From: Aulostomus chinensis
Taxonomy: Eukaryota; Chordata; Actinopteri; Syngnathiformes; Aulostomidae
Direction of reading: 5' to 3'
Assembly (NCBI GenBank): GCA_037954235.1
Contig: JBBMOA010000003.1
Coordinates: 8,704,453 to 8,768,452, forward strand
DNA length: 64,000 nt
Below, piece after piece: positions 23,850 through 36,440 of this stretch; within the stretch, counting starts at the first letter, position 1; each line of letters opens with the position of its first letter. The notes under the pieces are model-generated. The model saw only the letters and a program-made list of their open reading frames with translations. It was not told the DNA's origin and did no database searches. The position numbers were made by a program, and so were the translations under genes.

Positions 23850-25720
23850 GCGACACAGAACAGCCATAAATTTTGTTCAAAGTGAGTTTTCCGTCAAGTT
23901 TCAACCTGAAATTATAGAAAGATGCATAAACTTGAAGTTACAGCTTGATTTCAGTGAGTTTTCATCAAAATACAGGAGTTCTGCATGAAGTGTTCATTTT
24001 GGCCTTCTCTCGCTGAGAAAACACTGTTTGTGACCTGTGATACAAAAATGCCATAACTTTTGTTCAAAGTGAGTTTTCAGTCAAGTTTCAACCTGAAAGC
24101 ATAGAAAGATGCATAAACTTGAAGTTACAGCTTGATTTCAGTGAGTTTTCATCAAAATACAGGAGTTCTGCATGAAGTGTTCATTTTTGCCTTCTCTCGC
24201 TGAGAAAACACTATTTGTGACCTGTGATACAAAAATGCCATAACTTTTGTTCAAAGTGAGTTTTCAGTCAAGTTTCAACCTGAAAGCATAGAAAGATGCA
24301 TAAACTTGAAGTTACAGCTTGATTTCAGTGAGTTTTCATCAAAATACAGGAGTTCTGCATGAAGTGTTCATTTTGGCCTTCTCTCGCTGAGAAAACACTA
24401 TTTGTGACCTGTGATACAAAAATGCCATAACTTTTGTTCAAAGTGAGTTTTCAGTCAAGTTTCAACCTGAAAGCATAGAAAGATGCATAAACTTGAAGTT
24501 GCAGCTTGATTTCATTGAGTTTTAATCAAAATACAAGAGTTCTGCATGAAGTGTTCATTTTTTGCCTTCTCTCGCTGAGAAAACACTATTTGTGACCTGT
24601 GATACAAAAATGCCATAACTTTTGTTCAAAGTGAGTTTTCAGTCAAGTTTCAACCTGAAAGCATAGAAAGATGCATAAACTTGAAGTTACAGCTTGATTT
24701 CAGTGAGTTTTCATCAAAATACAGGAGTTCTGCATGAAGTGTTCATTTTGGCCTTCTCTCGCTGAGAAAACACTATTTGTGACCTGCGACACAGAACAGC
24801 CATAATTTTTGTTCAAAGTGAGTTTTCCGTCAAGTTTCAACCTGAAATTATAGAAAGATGCACAAACTTGAAGTTACAGCTTGATTTCAGTGAGTTTTCA
24901 TCAAAATACAGGAGTTCTGCATGAAGTGTTCATTTTGGCCTTCTCTCGCTGAGAAAACACTATTTGTGACCTGTGATACAAAAATGCCATAACTTTTGTT
25001 CAAAGTGAGTTTTCAGTCAAGTTCCAACCTGAAAGCATAGAAATATGCATAAACTTGAAGTTACAGCTTGATTTCAGTGAGTTTTCATCAAAATACAGGA
25101 GTTCTGCATGAAGTGTTCATTTTGGCCTTCTCTCGCTGAGAAAACACTATTTGTGACCTGTGATACAAAAATGCCATAACTTTTGTTCAAAGTGAGTTTT
25201 CAGTCAAGTTTCAACCTGAAAGCATAGAAAGATGCATAAACTTGAAGTTACAGCTTGATTTCAGTGAGTTTTCATCAAAATACAGGAGTTCTGCATGAAG
25301 TGTTCATTTTGGCCTTCTCTCGCTGAGAAAACACTATTTGTGACCTGTGATACAAAAATGCCATAACTTTTGTTCAAAGTGAGTTTTCAGTCAAGTTTCA
25401 ACCTGAAAGCATACAAAGATGCATAAACTTGAAGTTACAGCTTGATTTCATTGAGTTTTCATCAAAATACAAGAGTTCTGCATGAAGTGTTCATTTTTTG
25501 CCTTCTCTCGCTGAGAAAACACTATTTGTGACCTGTGATACAAAAATGCCATAACTTTTGTTCAAAGTGAGTTTTCAGTCAAGTTTCAACCTGAAAGCAT
25601 AGAAAGATGCATAAACTTGAAGTTACAGCTTGATTTCAGTGAGTTTTCATCAAAATACAGGAGTTCTGCATGGAGTGTTCATTTTGGCCTTGTCTCGCTG
25701 AGAAAACGGTATTCGTGACC
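23850..25720 (+). repeat. 5-monomer higher-order repeat (936 bp)
   Basis: ttttcCgtcaag followed by gaaaTtatag is at 23,891 and 24,827. gatttcaTtgag with atacaAgag and a one-base-longer T run (gttcattttttgcc) is near 24,505-24,565 and 25,441-25,500. Both intervals are 936 bp, that is 5 x 187 plus the extra T. Differences between copies include ttttAatcaaaa only in the first. Confidence 0.85.
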
Positions 25721-26269
25721 TGCGACACAGAACAGCCATAACTTTTGTTCAAAGTGAGTTTTCTGTCAAGTTTCAACCTGAAAGCATAGAAAGATGCATA
25801 AACTTGAAGTTACAGCTTGATTTCAGTGAGTTTTCATCAAAATACAGGAGTTCTGCATGAAGTGTTCATTTTGGCCTTCTCTCGCTGAGAAAACGGTATT
25901 TGTGACCTGCGACACAGAACAGCCATAACTTTTGTTCAAAGTGAGTTTTCAGTCAAGTTTCAACCTGAAAGCATAGAAAGATGCATAAACTTGAAGTTAC
26001 AGCTTGATTTCAGTGAGTTTTCATCAAAATACAGGAGTTCTGCATGAAGTGTTCATTTTGGCCTCTCTCGCTGAGAAAACGCAATTTGTGACCTGCGACA
26101 CAGAACAGCCATAACTTTTGTTCAAAGTGAGTTTTCTGTCAAGTTTCAACCTGAAATTATAGAAAGATGCATAAACTTGAAGTTACAGCTTGATTTAAGT
26201 GAGTTTTCATCAAAATACAGGAGTTCTGCATGAAGTGTTCATTTTGGCCTTGTCTCGCTGAGAAAACAC

Positions 26270-29200
26270 TGTTGGTGACGTGTGATACAAAAATGCCATA
26301 ACTTTTGTTCAAAGTGAGTTTTCAGTCAAGTTTCAACCTGAAAGCATAGAAAGATGCATAAACTTGAAGTTACAGCTTGATTTCAGTGAGTTTTCATCAA
26401 AATACAGGAGTTCTGCATGAAGTGTTCATTTTGGCCTTCTCTCGCTGAGAAAACACTATTTGTGACCTGTGATACAAAAATGCCATAACTTTTGTTCAAA
26501 GTGAGTTTTCAGTCAAGTTTCAACCTGAAAGCATAGAAAGATGCATAAACTTGAAGTTACAGCTTGATTTCACTGAGTTTTCATCAAAATACAAAAGTTC
26601 TGCATGAAGTGTTCATTTTGGCCTTCTCTCGCTGAGAAAACACTATTTGTGACCTGTGATACAAAAATGCCATAACTTTTGTTCAAAGTGAGTTTTCAGT
26701 CAAGTTTCAACCTGAAAGCATAGAAAGATGCATAAACTTGAAGTTACAGCTTGATTTCAGTGAGTTTTCATCAAAATACAGGAGTTCTGCATGAAGTGTT
26801 CATTTTGGCCTTCTCTCGCTGAGAAAACACTATTTGTGACCTGTGATACAAAAATGCCATAACTTTTGTTCAAAGTGAGTTTTCAGTCAAGTTTCAACCT
26901 GAAAGCATAGAAAGATGCATGAACTTGAAGTTACAGCTTGATTTCAGTGAGTTTTCATCAAAATACAGGAGTTCTGCATGAAGTGTTCATTTTTGCCTTC
27001 TCTCGCTGAGAAAACACTATTTGTGACCTGTGATACAAAAATGCCATAACTTTTGTTCAAAGTGAGTTTTCAGTCAAGTTTCAACCTGAAAGCATAGAAA
27101 GATGCATAAACTTGAAGTTACAGCTTGATTTCAGTGAGTTTTCATCAAAATACAGGAGTTCTGCATGAAGTGTTCATTTTGGCCTTCTCTCGCTGAGAAA
27201 ACACTGTTTGTGACCTGTGATACAAAAATGCCATAACTTTTGTTCAAAGTGAGTTTTCAGTCAAGTTTCAACCTGAAAGCATAGAAAGATGCATAAACTT
27301 GAAGTTACAGCTTGATTTCAGTGAGTTTTCATCAAAATACAGGAGTTCTGCATGAAGTGTTCATTTTTGCCTTCTCTCGCTGAGAAAACACTATTTGTGA
27401 CCTGTGATACAAAAATGCCATAACTTTTGTTCAAAGTGAGTTTTCAGTCAAGTTTCAACCTGAAAGCATAGAAAGATGCATAAACTTGAATTTACAGCTT
27501 GATTTCAGTGAGTTTTCATCAAAATACAGGAGTTCTGCATGAAGTGTTCATTTTGGCCTTCTCTCGCTGAGAAAACGCTATTTGTGACCTGCGACACAGA
27601 ACAGCCATAACTTTTGTTCAAAGTGAGTTTTCAGTCAAGTTTCAACCTGAAATTATAGAAAGATGCATAAACTTGAAATTACAGCTTGATTTCAGTGAGT
27701 TTTCATCAAAATACTGGAGTTCTGCATGAAGTGTTCATTTTGGCCTTGTCTCGCTGAGAAAACACTGTTGGTGACCTGTGATACAAAAATGCCATAACTT
27801 TTGTTCAAAGTGAGTTTTCAGTCAAGTTTCAACCTGAAAGCATAGAAAGATGCATAAACTTGAAGTTACAGCTTGATTTCAGTGAGTTTTCATCAAAATA
27901 CAGGAGTTCTGCATGAAGTGTTCATTTTGGCCTTGTCTCGCTGGGAAAACACTGTTGGTGACGTGTGATACAAAAATGCCATAACTTTTGTTCAAAGTGA
28001 GTTTTCAGTCAAGTTTCAACCTGAAAGCATAGAAAGATGCATAAACTTGAAGTTACAGCTTGATTTCAGTGAGTTTTCATCAAAATACAGGAGTTCTGCA
28101 TGAAGTGTTCATTTTGGCCTTCTCTCGCTGAGAAAACACTATTTGTGACCTGTGATACAAAAATGCCATAACTTTTGTTCAAAGTGAGTTTTCAGTCAAG
28201 TTTCAACCTGAAAGCATAGAAAGATGCATAAACTTGAAGTTACAGCTTGATTTCACTGAGTTTTCATCAAAATACAAAAGTTCTGCATGAAGTGTTCATT
28301 TTGGCCTTCTCTCGCTGAGAAAACACTATTTGTGACCTGTGATACAAAAATGCCATAACTTTTGTTCAAAGTGAGTTTTCAGTCAAGTTTCAACCTGAAA
28401 GCATAGAAAGATGCATAAACTTGAAGTTACAGCTTGATTTCAGTGAGTTTTCATCAAAATACAGGAGTTCTGCATGAAGTGTTCATTTTGGCCTTCTCTC
28501 GCTGAGAAAACACTATTTGTGACCTGTGATACAAAAATGCCATAACTTTTGTTCAAAGTGAGTTTTCAGTCAAGTTTCAACCTGAAAGCATAGAAAGATG
28601 CATGAACTTGAAGTTACAGCTTGATTTCAGTGAGTTTTCATCAAAATACAGGAGTTCTGCATGAAGTGTTCATTTTTGCCTTCTCTCGCTGAGAAAACAC
28701 TATTTGTGACCTGTGATACAAAAATGCCATAACTTTTGTTCAAAGTGAGTTTTCAGTCAAGTTTCAACCTGAAAGCATAGAAAGATGCATAAACTTGAAG
28801 TTACAGCTTGATTTCAGTGAGTTTTCATCAAAATACAGGAGTTCTGCATGAAGTGTTCATTTTGGCCTTCTCTCGCTGAGAAAACACTGTTTGTGACCTG
28901 TGATACAAAAATGCCATAACTTTTGTTCAAAGTGAGTTTTCAGTCAAGTTTCAACCTGAAAGCATAGAAAGATGCATAAACTTGAAGTTACAGCTTGATT
29001 TCAGTGAGTTTTCATCAAAATACAGGAGTTCTGCATGAAGTGTTCATTTTTGCCTTCTCTCGCTGAGAAAACACTATTTGTGACCTGTGATACAAAAATG
29101 CCATAACTTTTGTTCAAAGTGAGTTTTCAGTCAAGTTTCAACCTGAAAGCATAGAAAGATGCATAAACTTGAAGTTACAGCTTGATTTCAGTGAGTTTTC

Positions 29201-29635
29201 ATCAAAATACAGGAGTTCTGCATGAAGTGTTCATTTTGGCCTTCTCTCGCTGAGAAAACGCTATTTGTGACCTGCGACACAGAACAGCCATAACTTTTGT
29301 TCAAAGTGAGTTTTCAGTCAAGTTTCAACCTGAAATTATAGAAAGATGCATAAACTTGAAATTACAGCTTGATTTCAGTGAGTTTTCATCAAAATACTGG
29401 AGTTCTGCATGAAGTGTTCATTTTGGCCTTGTCTCGCTGAGAAAACACTGTTGGTGACCTGTGATACAAAAATGCCATAACTTTTGTTCAAAGTGAGTTT
29501 TCAGTCAAGTTTCAACTTGAAAGCATAGAAAGATGCATAAACTTGAAGTTACAGCTTGATTTCAGTGAGTTTTCATCAAAATACAGGAGTTCTGCATGAA
29601 GTGTTCATTTTGGCCTTCTCTCGCTGGGAAAACAG
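26270..29635 (+). repeat. 9-mer higher-order repeat, two 1,683-bp copies (second family)
   Basis: Units about 26,270-27,952 and 27,953-29,635 match at exactly 1,683 bp. Markers: actgttGgtgacG at 26,271 and 27,954; gatttcaCtgag with acaAAag at 26,571 and 28,254; gatgcatGaac at 26,921 and 28,604; actgttGgtgacc at 27,767 and 29,450; gctgGgaaaac at 27,941 and 29,624. The variant set is unrelated to the 9-mer at 2.9-11.2 kb, so the same unit size arose on different monomers. The second copy contains the chance 76-codon open frame at 29,556. Confidence 0.92.
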
Positions 29636-29799
29636 TATTTGTGACCTGCGACACAGAACAGCCATAACTTTTGTTCAAATTGAGTTTTCAGTCAAGTTTC
29701 AACCTGAAAGCATAGAAAGATGCATAAACTTGAAGTTACAGCTTGATTTCAGTGAGTTTTCATCAAAATACAGGAGTTCTGCATGAAGTGTTCATTTTG

Positions 29800-29905
29800 G
29801 CCTCTCTCGCTGAGAAAACGCTATTTGTGACCTGCGACTCAGAACAGCCATAACTTTTGTTCAAAGTGAGTTTTCTGTCAAGTTTCAACCTGAAATTATA
29901 GAAAG
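29800..29905 (+). repeat. Dispersed module: deleted-T plus gaaattatag variant
   Basis: One monomer combines ggcctctctcg (one base lost), type-A CGcta and CGac, ttttctgtc and gaaaTtatag. The same haplotype is near 12,600 and 26,065, and 26,065 to 29,803 is close to 20 monomers. Single-monomer haplotypes shared this far apart show that older exchanges underlie the present higher-order blocks. Confidence 0.65.
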
Positions 29906-31269
29906 ATGCATAAACTTGAAGTTACAGCTTGATTTAAGTGAGTTTTCATCAAAATACAGGAGTTCTGCATGAAGTGTTCATTTTGGCCTTCTCTCGCTGA
30001 GAAAACACTGTTTGTGACCTGTGATACAAAAATGCCATAACTTTTGTTCAAAGTGAGTTTTCAGTCAAATTTCAACCTGAAAGCATAGAAAGATGCATAA
30101 ACTTGAAGTTACAGCTTGATTTCAGTGAGTTTTCATCAAAATACAGGAGTTCTGCATGAAGTGTTCATTTTTGCCTTCTCTCGCTGAGAAAACACTATTT
30201 GTGACCTGTGATACAAAAATGCCATAACTTTTGTTCAAAGTGAGTTTTCAGTCAAGTTTCAACCTGAAAGCATAGAAAGATGCATAAACTTGAAGTTACA
30301 GCTTGATTTCAGTGAGTTTTCATCAAAATACAGGAGTTCTGCATGAAGTGTTCATTTTGGTCTTCTCTCGCTGAGAAAACACTATTTGTGACCTGTGATA
30401 CAAAAATGCCATAACTTTTGTTCAAAGTGAGTTTTCAGTCAAGTTTCAACCTGAAAGCATAGAAAGATGCATAAACTTGAAGTTACAGCTTGATTTCAGT
30501 GAGTTTTCATCAAAATACAGGAGTTCTGCATGAAGTGTTCATTTTGGCCTTCTCTCGCTGAGAAAACACTATTTGTGACCTGTGATACAAAAATGCCATA
30601 ACTTTTGTTCAAAGTGAGTTTTCAGTCAAGTTTCAACCTGAAAGCATAGAAAGATGCATAAACTTGAAGTTACAGCTTGATTTCAGTGAGTTTTCATCAA
30701 AATACAGGAGTTCTGCATGAAGTGTTCATTTTTGCCTTCTCTCGCTGAGAAAACACTATTTGTGACCTGTGATACAAAAATGCCATAACTTTTTTTCAAA
30801 GTGAGTTTTCAGTCAAGTTTCAACCTGAAAGCATAGAAAGATGCATAAACTTGAAGTTACAGCTTGATTTCAGTGAGTTTTTATCAAAATACAGGAGTTC
30901 TGCATGAAGTGTTCATTTTGGCCTTCTCTCGCTGAGAAAACGGTATTTGTGACCTGCGACACAGAACAGCCATAACTTTTGTTCAAAGTGAGTTTTCAGT
31001 CAAGTTTCAACCTGAAAGCATAGAAAGATGCATAAACTTGAAATTACAGCTTGATTTCAGTGAGTTTTCATCAAATACTGGAGTTCTGCATGAAGTGTTC
31101 ATTTTGGCCTTCTCTCGCTGAGAAAACGTTATTTGTGACCTGCGACACAGAACAGCCATAACTTTTGTTCAAAGTGAGTTTTCAGTCAAGTTTCAACCTG
31201 AAAGCATAGAAAGATGCATAAACTTGAAGTTACAGCTTGATTTCAGTGAGTTTTCATCAAAATACAGGA
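29906..31269 (+). repeat. Core satellite between 9-mer blocks
   Basis: Mostly type B, with catttttgcc, ggTcttctc and aactttttttcaaag variants, and type A with CGgta near 30,940. The stretch 30,880-31,090 (CGgta, aaAttacagc, catcaaatacTgg) matches 32,750-32,955 at 1,867 bp (10 monomers minus 3 bases). It therefore belongs to the ancestor of the next 9-mer block, whose second copy lacks one monomer at the junction near 32,950. Confidence 0.75.
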
Positions 31270-34200
31270 GTTCTGCATGAAGTGTTCATTTTGGCCTTCT
31301 CTCGCTGAGAAAACACTATTTGTGACCTGTGATACAAAAATGCCATAACTTTTGTTCAAAGTGAGTTTTCTGTCAAGTTTCAACCTGAAAGCATAGAAAG
31401 ATGCATAAACTTGAAGTTACAGCTTGATTTCAGTGAGTTTTCATCAAAATACAGGAGTTCTGCATGAAGTGTTCATTTTGGCCTTCTCTCGCTGAGAAAA
31501 CACTATTTGTGACCTGTGATACAAAAATGCCATAACTTTTGTTCAAAGTGAGTTTTCAGTCAAGTTTCAACCTGAAAGCATAGAAAGATGCATAAACTTG
31601 AAGTTACAGCTTGATTTCAGTGAGTTTTCATCAAAATACAGGAGTTCTGCATGAAGTGTTCATTTTGGCCTTCTCTCGCTGAGAAAACGCTATTTGTGAC
31701 CTGTGATAATAAAATGCCATAACTTTTGTTCAAAGTGTGTTTTCAGTCAAGTTTCAACCTGAAAGCATAGAAAGATGCATAAACTTGAAGTTACAGCTTG
31801 ATTTCAGTGAGTTTTCATCAAAATACAGGAGTTCTGCATGAAGTGTTCATTTTGGCCTTCTCTCGCTGAGAAAACACTATTTGTGACCTGTGATACAAAA
31901 ATGCCATAACTTTTGTTCAAAGTGAGTTTTCAGTCAAGTTTCAACCTGAAAGCATAGAAAGATGCATAAACTTGAAGTTACAGCTTGATTTCAGTGAGTT
32001 TTCATCAAAATACAGGAGTTCTGCATGAAGTGTTCATTTTGGCCTTCTCTCGCTGAGAAAACACTATTTGTGACCTGTGATACAAAAATGCCATAACTTT
32101 TGTTAAAATGAGTTTTCAGTCAAGTTTCAACCTGAAAGCATAGAAAGATGCATAAACTTGAAGTTACAGCTTGAGTTCAGTGAGTTTTCATCAAAATACA
32201 GGAGTTCTGCCTGAAGTGTTCATTTTGTCCTTCTCTCGCTGAGAAAACACTATTTGTGACCTGTGATACAAAAATGCCATAACTTTTGTTCAAAGTGAGT
32301 TTTCAGTCAAGTTTCAACCTGAAAGCATAGAAAGATGCATAAACTTGAAGTTACAGCTTGATTTCAGTGAGTTTTCATCAAAATACAGGAGTTCTGCATG
32401 AAGTGTTCATTTTGGCCTTCTCTCGCTGAGAAAACACTATTTGTGACCTGTGATACAAAAATGCCATAACTTTTGTTAAAATGAGTTTTCAGTCAAGTTT
32501 CAACCTGAAAGCATAGAAAGATGCATAAACTTGAAGTTACAGCTTGATTTCAGTGAGTTTTCATCAAAATACAGGAGTTCTGCATGAAGTGTTCATTTTG
32601 GCCTTCTTTCGCTGAGAAAACACTATTTGTGACCTGTGATACAAAAATGCCATAACTTTTGTTCAAAGTGAGATTTCAGTCAAGTTTCAACCTGAAAGCA
32701 TAGAAAGATGCATAAACTTGAAGTTACAGCTTGATTTCAGTGAGTTTTCATCAAAATACAGGAGTTCTGCATGAAGTGTTCATTTTGGCCTTCTCTCGCT
32801 GAGAAAACGGTATTTGTGACCTGCGACACAGAACAGCCATAACTTTTGTTCAAAGTGAGTTTTCAGTCAAGTTTCAACCTGAAAGCATAGAAAGATGCAT
32901 AAACTTGAAATTACAGCTTGATTTCAGTGAGTTTTCATCAAATACCGGAGTTCTGCATGAAGTGTTCATTTTGGCCTTCTCTCGCTGAGAAAACACTATT
33001 TGTGACCTGTGATACAAAAATGCCATAACTTTTGTTCAAAGTGAGTTTTCTGTCAAGTTTCAACCTGAAAGCATAGAAAGATGCATAAACTTGAAGTTAC
33101 AGCTTGATTTCAGTGAGTTTTCATCAAAATACAGGAGTTCTGCATGAAGTGTTCATTTTGGCCTTCTCTCGCTGAGAAAACACTATTTGTGACCTGTGAT
33201 ACAAAAATGCCATAACTTTTGTTCAAAGTGAGTTTTCAGTCAAGTTTCAACCTGAAAGCATAGAAAGATGCATAAACTTGAAGTTACAGCTTGATTTCAG
33301 TGAGTTTTCATCAAAATACAGGAGTTCTGCATGAAGTGTTCATTTTGGCCTTCTCTCGCTGAGAAAACGCTATTTGTGACCTGTGATAATAAAATGCCAT
33401 AACTTTTGTTCAAAGTGTGTTTTCAGTCAAGTTTCAACCTGAAAGCATAGAAAGATGCATAAACTTGAAGTTACAGCTTGATTTCAGTGAGTTTTCATCA
33501 AAATACAGGAGTTCTGCATGAAGTGTTCATTTTGGCCTTCTCTCGCTGAGAAAACACTATTTGTGACCTGTGATACAAAAATGCCATAACTTTTGTTCAA
33601 AGTGAGTTTTCAGTCAAGTTTCAACCTGAAAGCATAGAAAGATGCATAAACTTGAAGTTACAGCTTGATTTCACTGAGTTTTCATCAAAATACAGGAGTT
33701 CTGCATGAAGTGTTCATTTTGGCCTTCTCTCGCTGAGAAAACACTATTTGTGACCTGTGATACAAAAATGCCATAACTTTTGTTAAAATGAGTTTTCAGT
33801 CAAGTTTCAACCTGAAAGCATAGAAAGATGCATAAACTTAAAGTTACAGCTTGAGTTCAGTGAGTTTTCATCAAAATACAGGAGTTCTGCATGAAGTGTT
33901 CATTTTGTCCTTCTCTCGCTGAGAAAACACTATTTGTGACCTGTGATACAAAAATGCCATAACTTTTGTTCAAAGTGAGTTTTCAGTCAAGTTTCAACCT
34001 GAAAGCATAGAAAGATGCATAAACTTGAAGTTACAGCTTGATTTCAGTGAGTTTTCATCAAAATACAGGAGTTCTGCATGAAGTGTTCATTTTGGCCTTC
34101 TCTCGCTGAGAAAACACTATTTGTGACCTGTGATACAAAAATGCCATAACTTTTGTTAAAGTGAGTTTTCAGTCAAGTTTCAACCTGAAAGCATAGAAAG

Positions 34201-34310
34201 ATGCATAAACTTGAAGTTACAGCTTGATTTCAGTGAGTTTTCATCAAAATACAGGAGTTCTGCATGAAGTGTTCATTTTGGCCTTCTTTCGCTGAGAAAA
34301 CACTATTTGT
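31270..34310 (+). repeat. 9-mer higher-order repeat, 1,680-bp unit (third family)
   Basis: Markers at constant offset 1,680 (9 x 187 minus three one-base deletions): gataATaaaatg at 31,705 and 33,385 with agtgTgttttc; cttgaGttcag; ttttgTccttc near 32,225 and 33,905; ccttctTtcgctg near 32,601 and 34,281; and repeated cttttgttaaaatgag. Homology ends near 32,630/34,310, where cctgtgat faces cctAtgat. Part of this variant set returns near 38,620-39,370 and 42,540-43,310, so the block also fed the 21-mer duplication. Confidence 0.9.
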
Positions 34311-35590
34311 GACCTATGATACAAAAATGCCATAACTTTTGTTCAAAGTGAGTTTTCAGTCAAGTTTCAACCTGAAAGCATAGAAAGATGCATAAACTTG
34401 AAGTAACAGCTTGATTTCAGTGAGTTTTCATCAAAATACAGGAGTTCTGCATGAAGTGTTCATTTTGGCCTTCTCTCGCTGAGAAAACATTATTTGTGAC
34501 CTGCGACACAGAACAGCCATAACTTTTGTTCAAAGTGAGTTTTCTGTCAAGTTTCAACATGAAAGCATAGAAAGATGCATAAACTTGAAGTTACAGCTTG
34601 ATTTCAGTGAGTTTTCATCAAAATACAGGAGTTTTGCATGAAGTGTTCATTTTGGCCTTCTCTCGCTGAGAAAACACTATTTGTGACCTGCGACACAGAA
34701 CAGTCATAACTTTTGTTCAAAGTGAGTTTTCTGTCAAGTTTCAACCTGAAAGCATAGAAAGATGCATAAACTTGAAGTTACAGCTTGATTTCAGTGAGTT
34801 TTCATCAAAATACAGGAGTTCTGCATGAAGAGTTCATTTTGGCCTTCTCTCGCTGAGAAAACACTATTTGTGACCTGTGATACAAAAATGCCATAACTTT
34901 TTTTCAAAGTGAGTTTTCAGTCAAGTTTCAACCTGAAAGCATAGAAAGATGCATAAACTTGAAGTTACAGCTTGATTTCAGTGAGTTTTCATCAAAATAC
35001 AGGAGTTCTGCATGAAGTGTTCATTTTGGCCTTCTCTCGCTGAGAAAACACTATTTGTGACCTGTGATACAAAAATGCCATAACTTTTGTTCAAAGTGAG
35101 TTTTCAGTCAAGTTTCAACCTGAAAGCATAGAAAGATGCATAAACTTGAAGTTACAGCTTGATTTAAGTGAGTTTTCATCAAAATACAGGAATTCTGCAT
35201 GAAGTGTTCATTTTGGCCTTCTCTCGCTGAGAAAACACTGTTTGTGACCTGTGATACAAAAATGCCATAACTTTTGTTCAAAGTGAGTTTTCAGTCAAGT
35301 TTCAACCTGAAAGCATAGAAAGATGCATAAACTTGAAGTTACAGCTTGATTTCAGTGAGTTTTCATCAAAATACAGGAGTTCTGCATGAAGTGTTCATTT
35401 TGGCCTTCTCTCGCTGAGAAAACGGTATTTGTGACCTGCGACACAGAACAGCCATAACTTTTGTTCAAAGTGAGTTTTCAGTCAAGTTTCAACCTGAAAG
35501 CATAGAAAGATGCATAAACTTGAAATTACAGCTTGATTTCAGTGAGTTTTCATCAAAATACTGGAGTTCTGCATGAAGTGTTCATTTTGG
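34311..35590 (+). repeat. Core satellite linking 9-mer and dimer blocks
   Basis: Contains aagtAacagc with aaaacaTtatttg (near 34,405-34,490) and gaagAgttc with aactttttttcaaag (near 34,828-34,900). This haplotype pair later recurs near 39,820-40,320, 43,740-44,240 and 46,920, so the stretch looks like an ancestral source of sequence amplified in the 21-mer and 20-mer blocks. No tandem period is visible within it. Confidence 0.7.
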
Positions 35591-36440
35591 CCTTCTCTCG
35601 CTGAGAAAACACTATTTGTGACCTGTGATACAAAAATGCCATAACTTTTGTTCAAAGTGAGTTTTCAGTCAAGTTTCAACCTGAAAGCATAGAAAGATGC
35701 ATAAACTTGAAGTTACAGCTTGATTTCAGTGAGTTTTCATCAAAATACAGGAGTTCTGCATGAAGTGTTCATTTTGGCCTTCTCTCGCTGAGAAAACAGT
35801 ATTTGTGACCTGCGACACAGAACAGCCATAACTTTTGTTCAAAGTGAGTTTTCAGTCAAGTTTCAACCTGAAAGCATAGAAAGATGCATAAACTTGAAGT
35901 TACAGCTTGATTTCAGTGAGTTTTCATCAAAATACAGGAGTTCTGCATGAAGTGTTCATTTTGGCCTCTCTCGCTGAGAAAACGCTATTTGTGACCTGCG
36001 ACACAGAACAGCCATAACTTTTGTTCAAAGTGAGTTTTCAGTCAAGTTTCAACCTGAAAGCATAGAAAGATGCATAAACTTGAAGTTACAGCTTGATTTC
36101 AGTGAGTTTTCATCAAAATACAGGAGTTCTGCATGAAGTGTTCATTTTGGCCTTCTCTCGCTGAGAAAACAGTATTTGTGACCTGCGACACAGAACAGCC
36201 ATAACTTTTGTTCAAAGTGAGTTTTCAGTCAAGTTTCAACCTGAAAGCATAGAAAGATGCATAAACTTGAAGTTACAGCTTGATTTCAGTGAGTTTTCAT
36301 CAAAATACAGGAGTTCTGCATGAAGTGTTCATTTTGGCCTCTCTCGCTGAGAAAACGGTATTTGTGACCTGCGACACAGAACAGCCATAACTTTTGTTCA
36401 AAGTGAGTTTTCAGTCAAGTTTCAACCTGAAGGCATAGAA
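35591..36440 (+). repeat. Dimeric higher-order repeat (373 bp)
   Basis: A type-A monomer with aaaacAGtatttg (near 35,797 and 36,170) is followed by a type-A monomer with the one-base deletion ggcctctctcg (35,961 and 36,334). The spacing is 373 bp, two monomers minus the deleted base. The second deletion monomer has CGgta in place of CGcta. Confidence 0.8.

Noticed and set aside
29556..29786. Open reading frame of 76 codons on the plus strand
   Set aside because: It lies wholly inside the satellite and spans about 1.2 monomers. It is open only because one monomer variant turns the usual tga of gctgagaaa into tgg (29,625-29,627) and because that monomer is type A, with ctg-cga where type B would give a tga stop. 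A frame cannot be kept across monomers, since 187 is not a multiple of 3. No start context or protein family is recognisable.
31700..31720. Polyadenylation-like aataaa in the gataataaaatg variant
   Set aside because: It is a private variant of an A-rich segment, with no gene upstream and no other processing signals.
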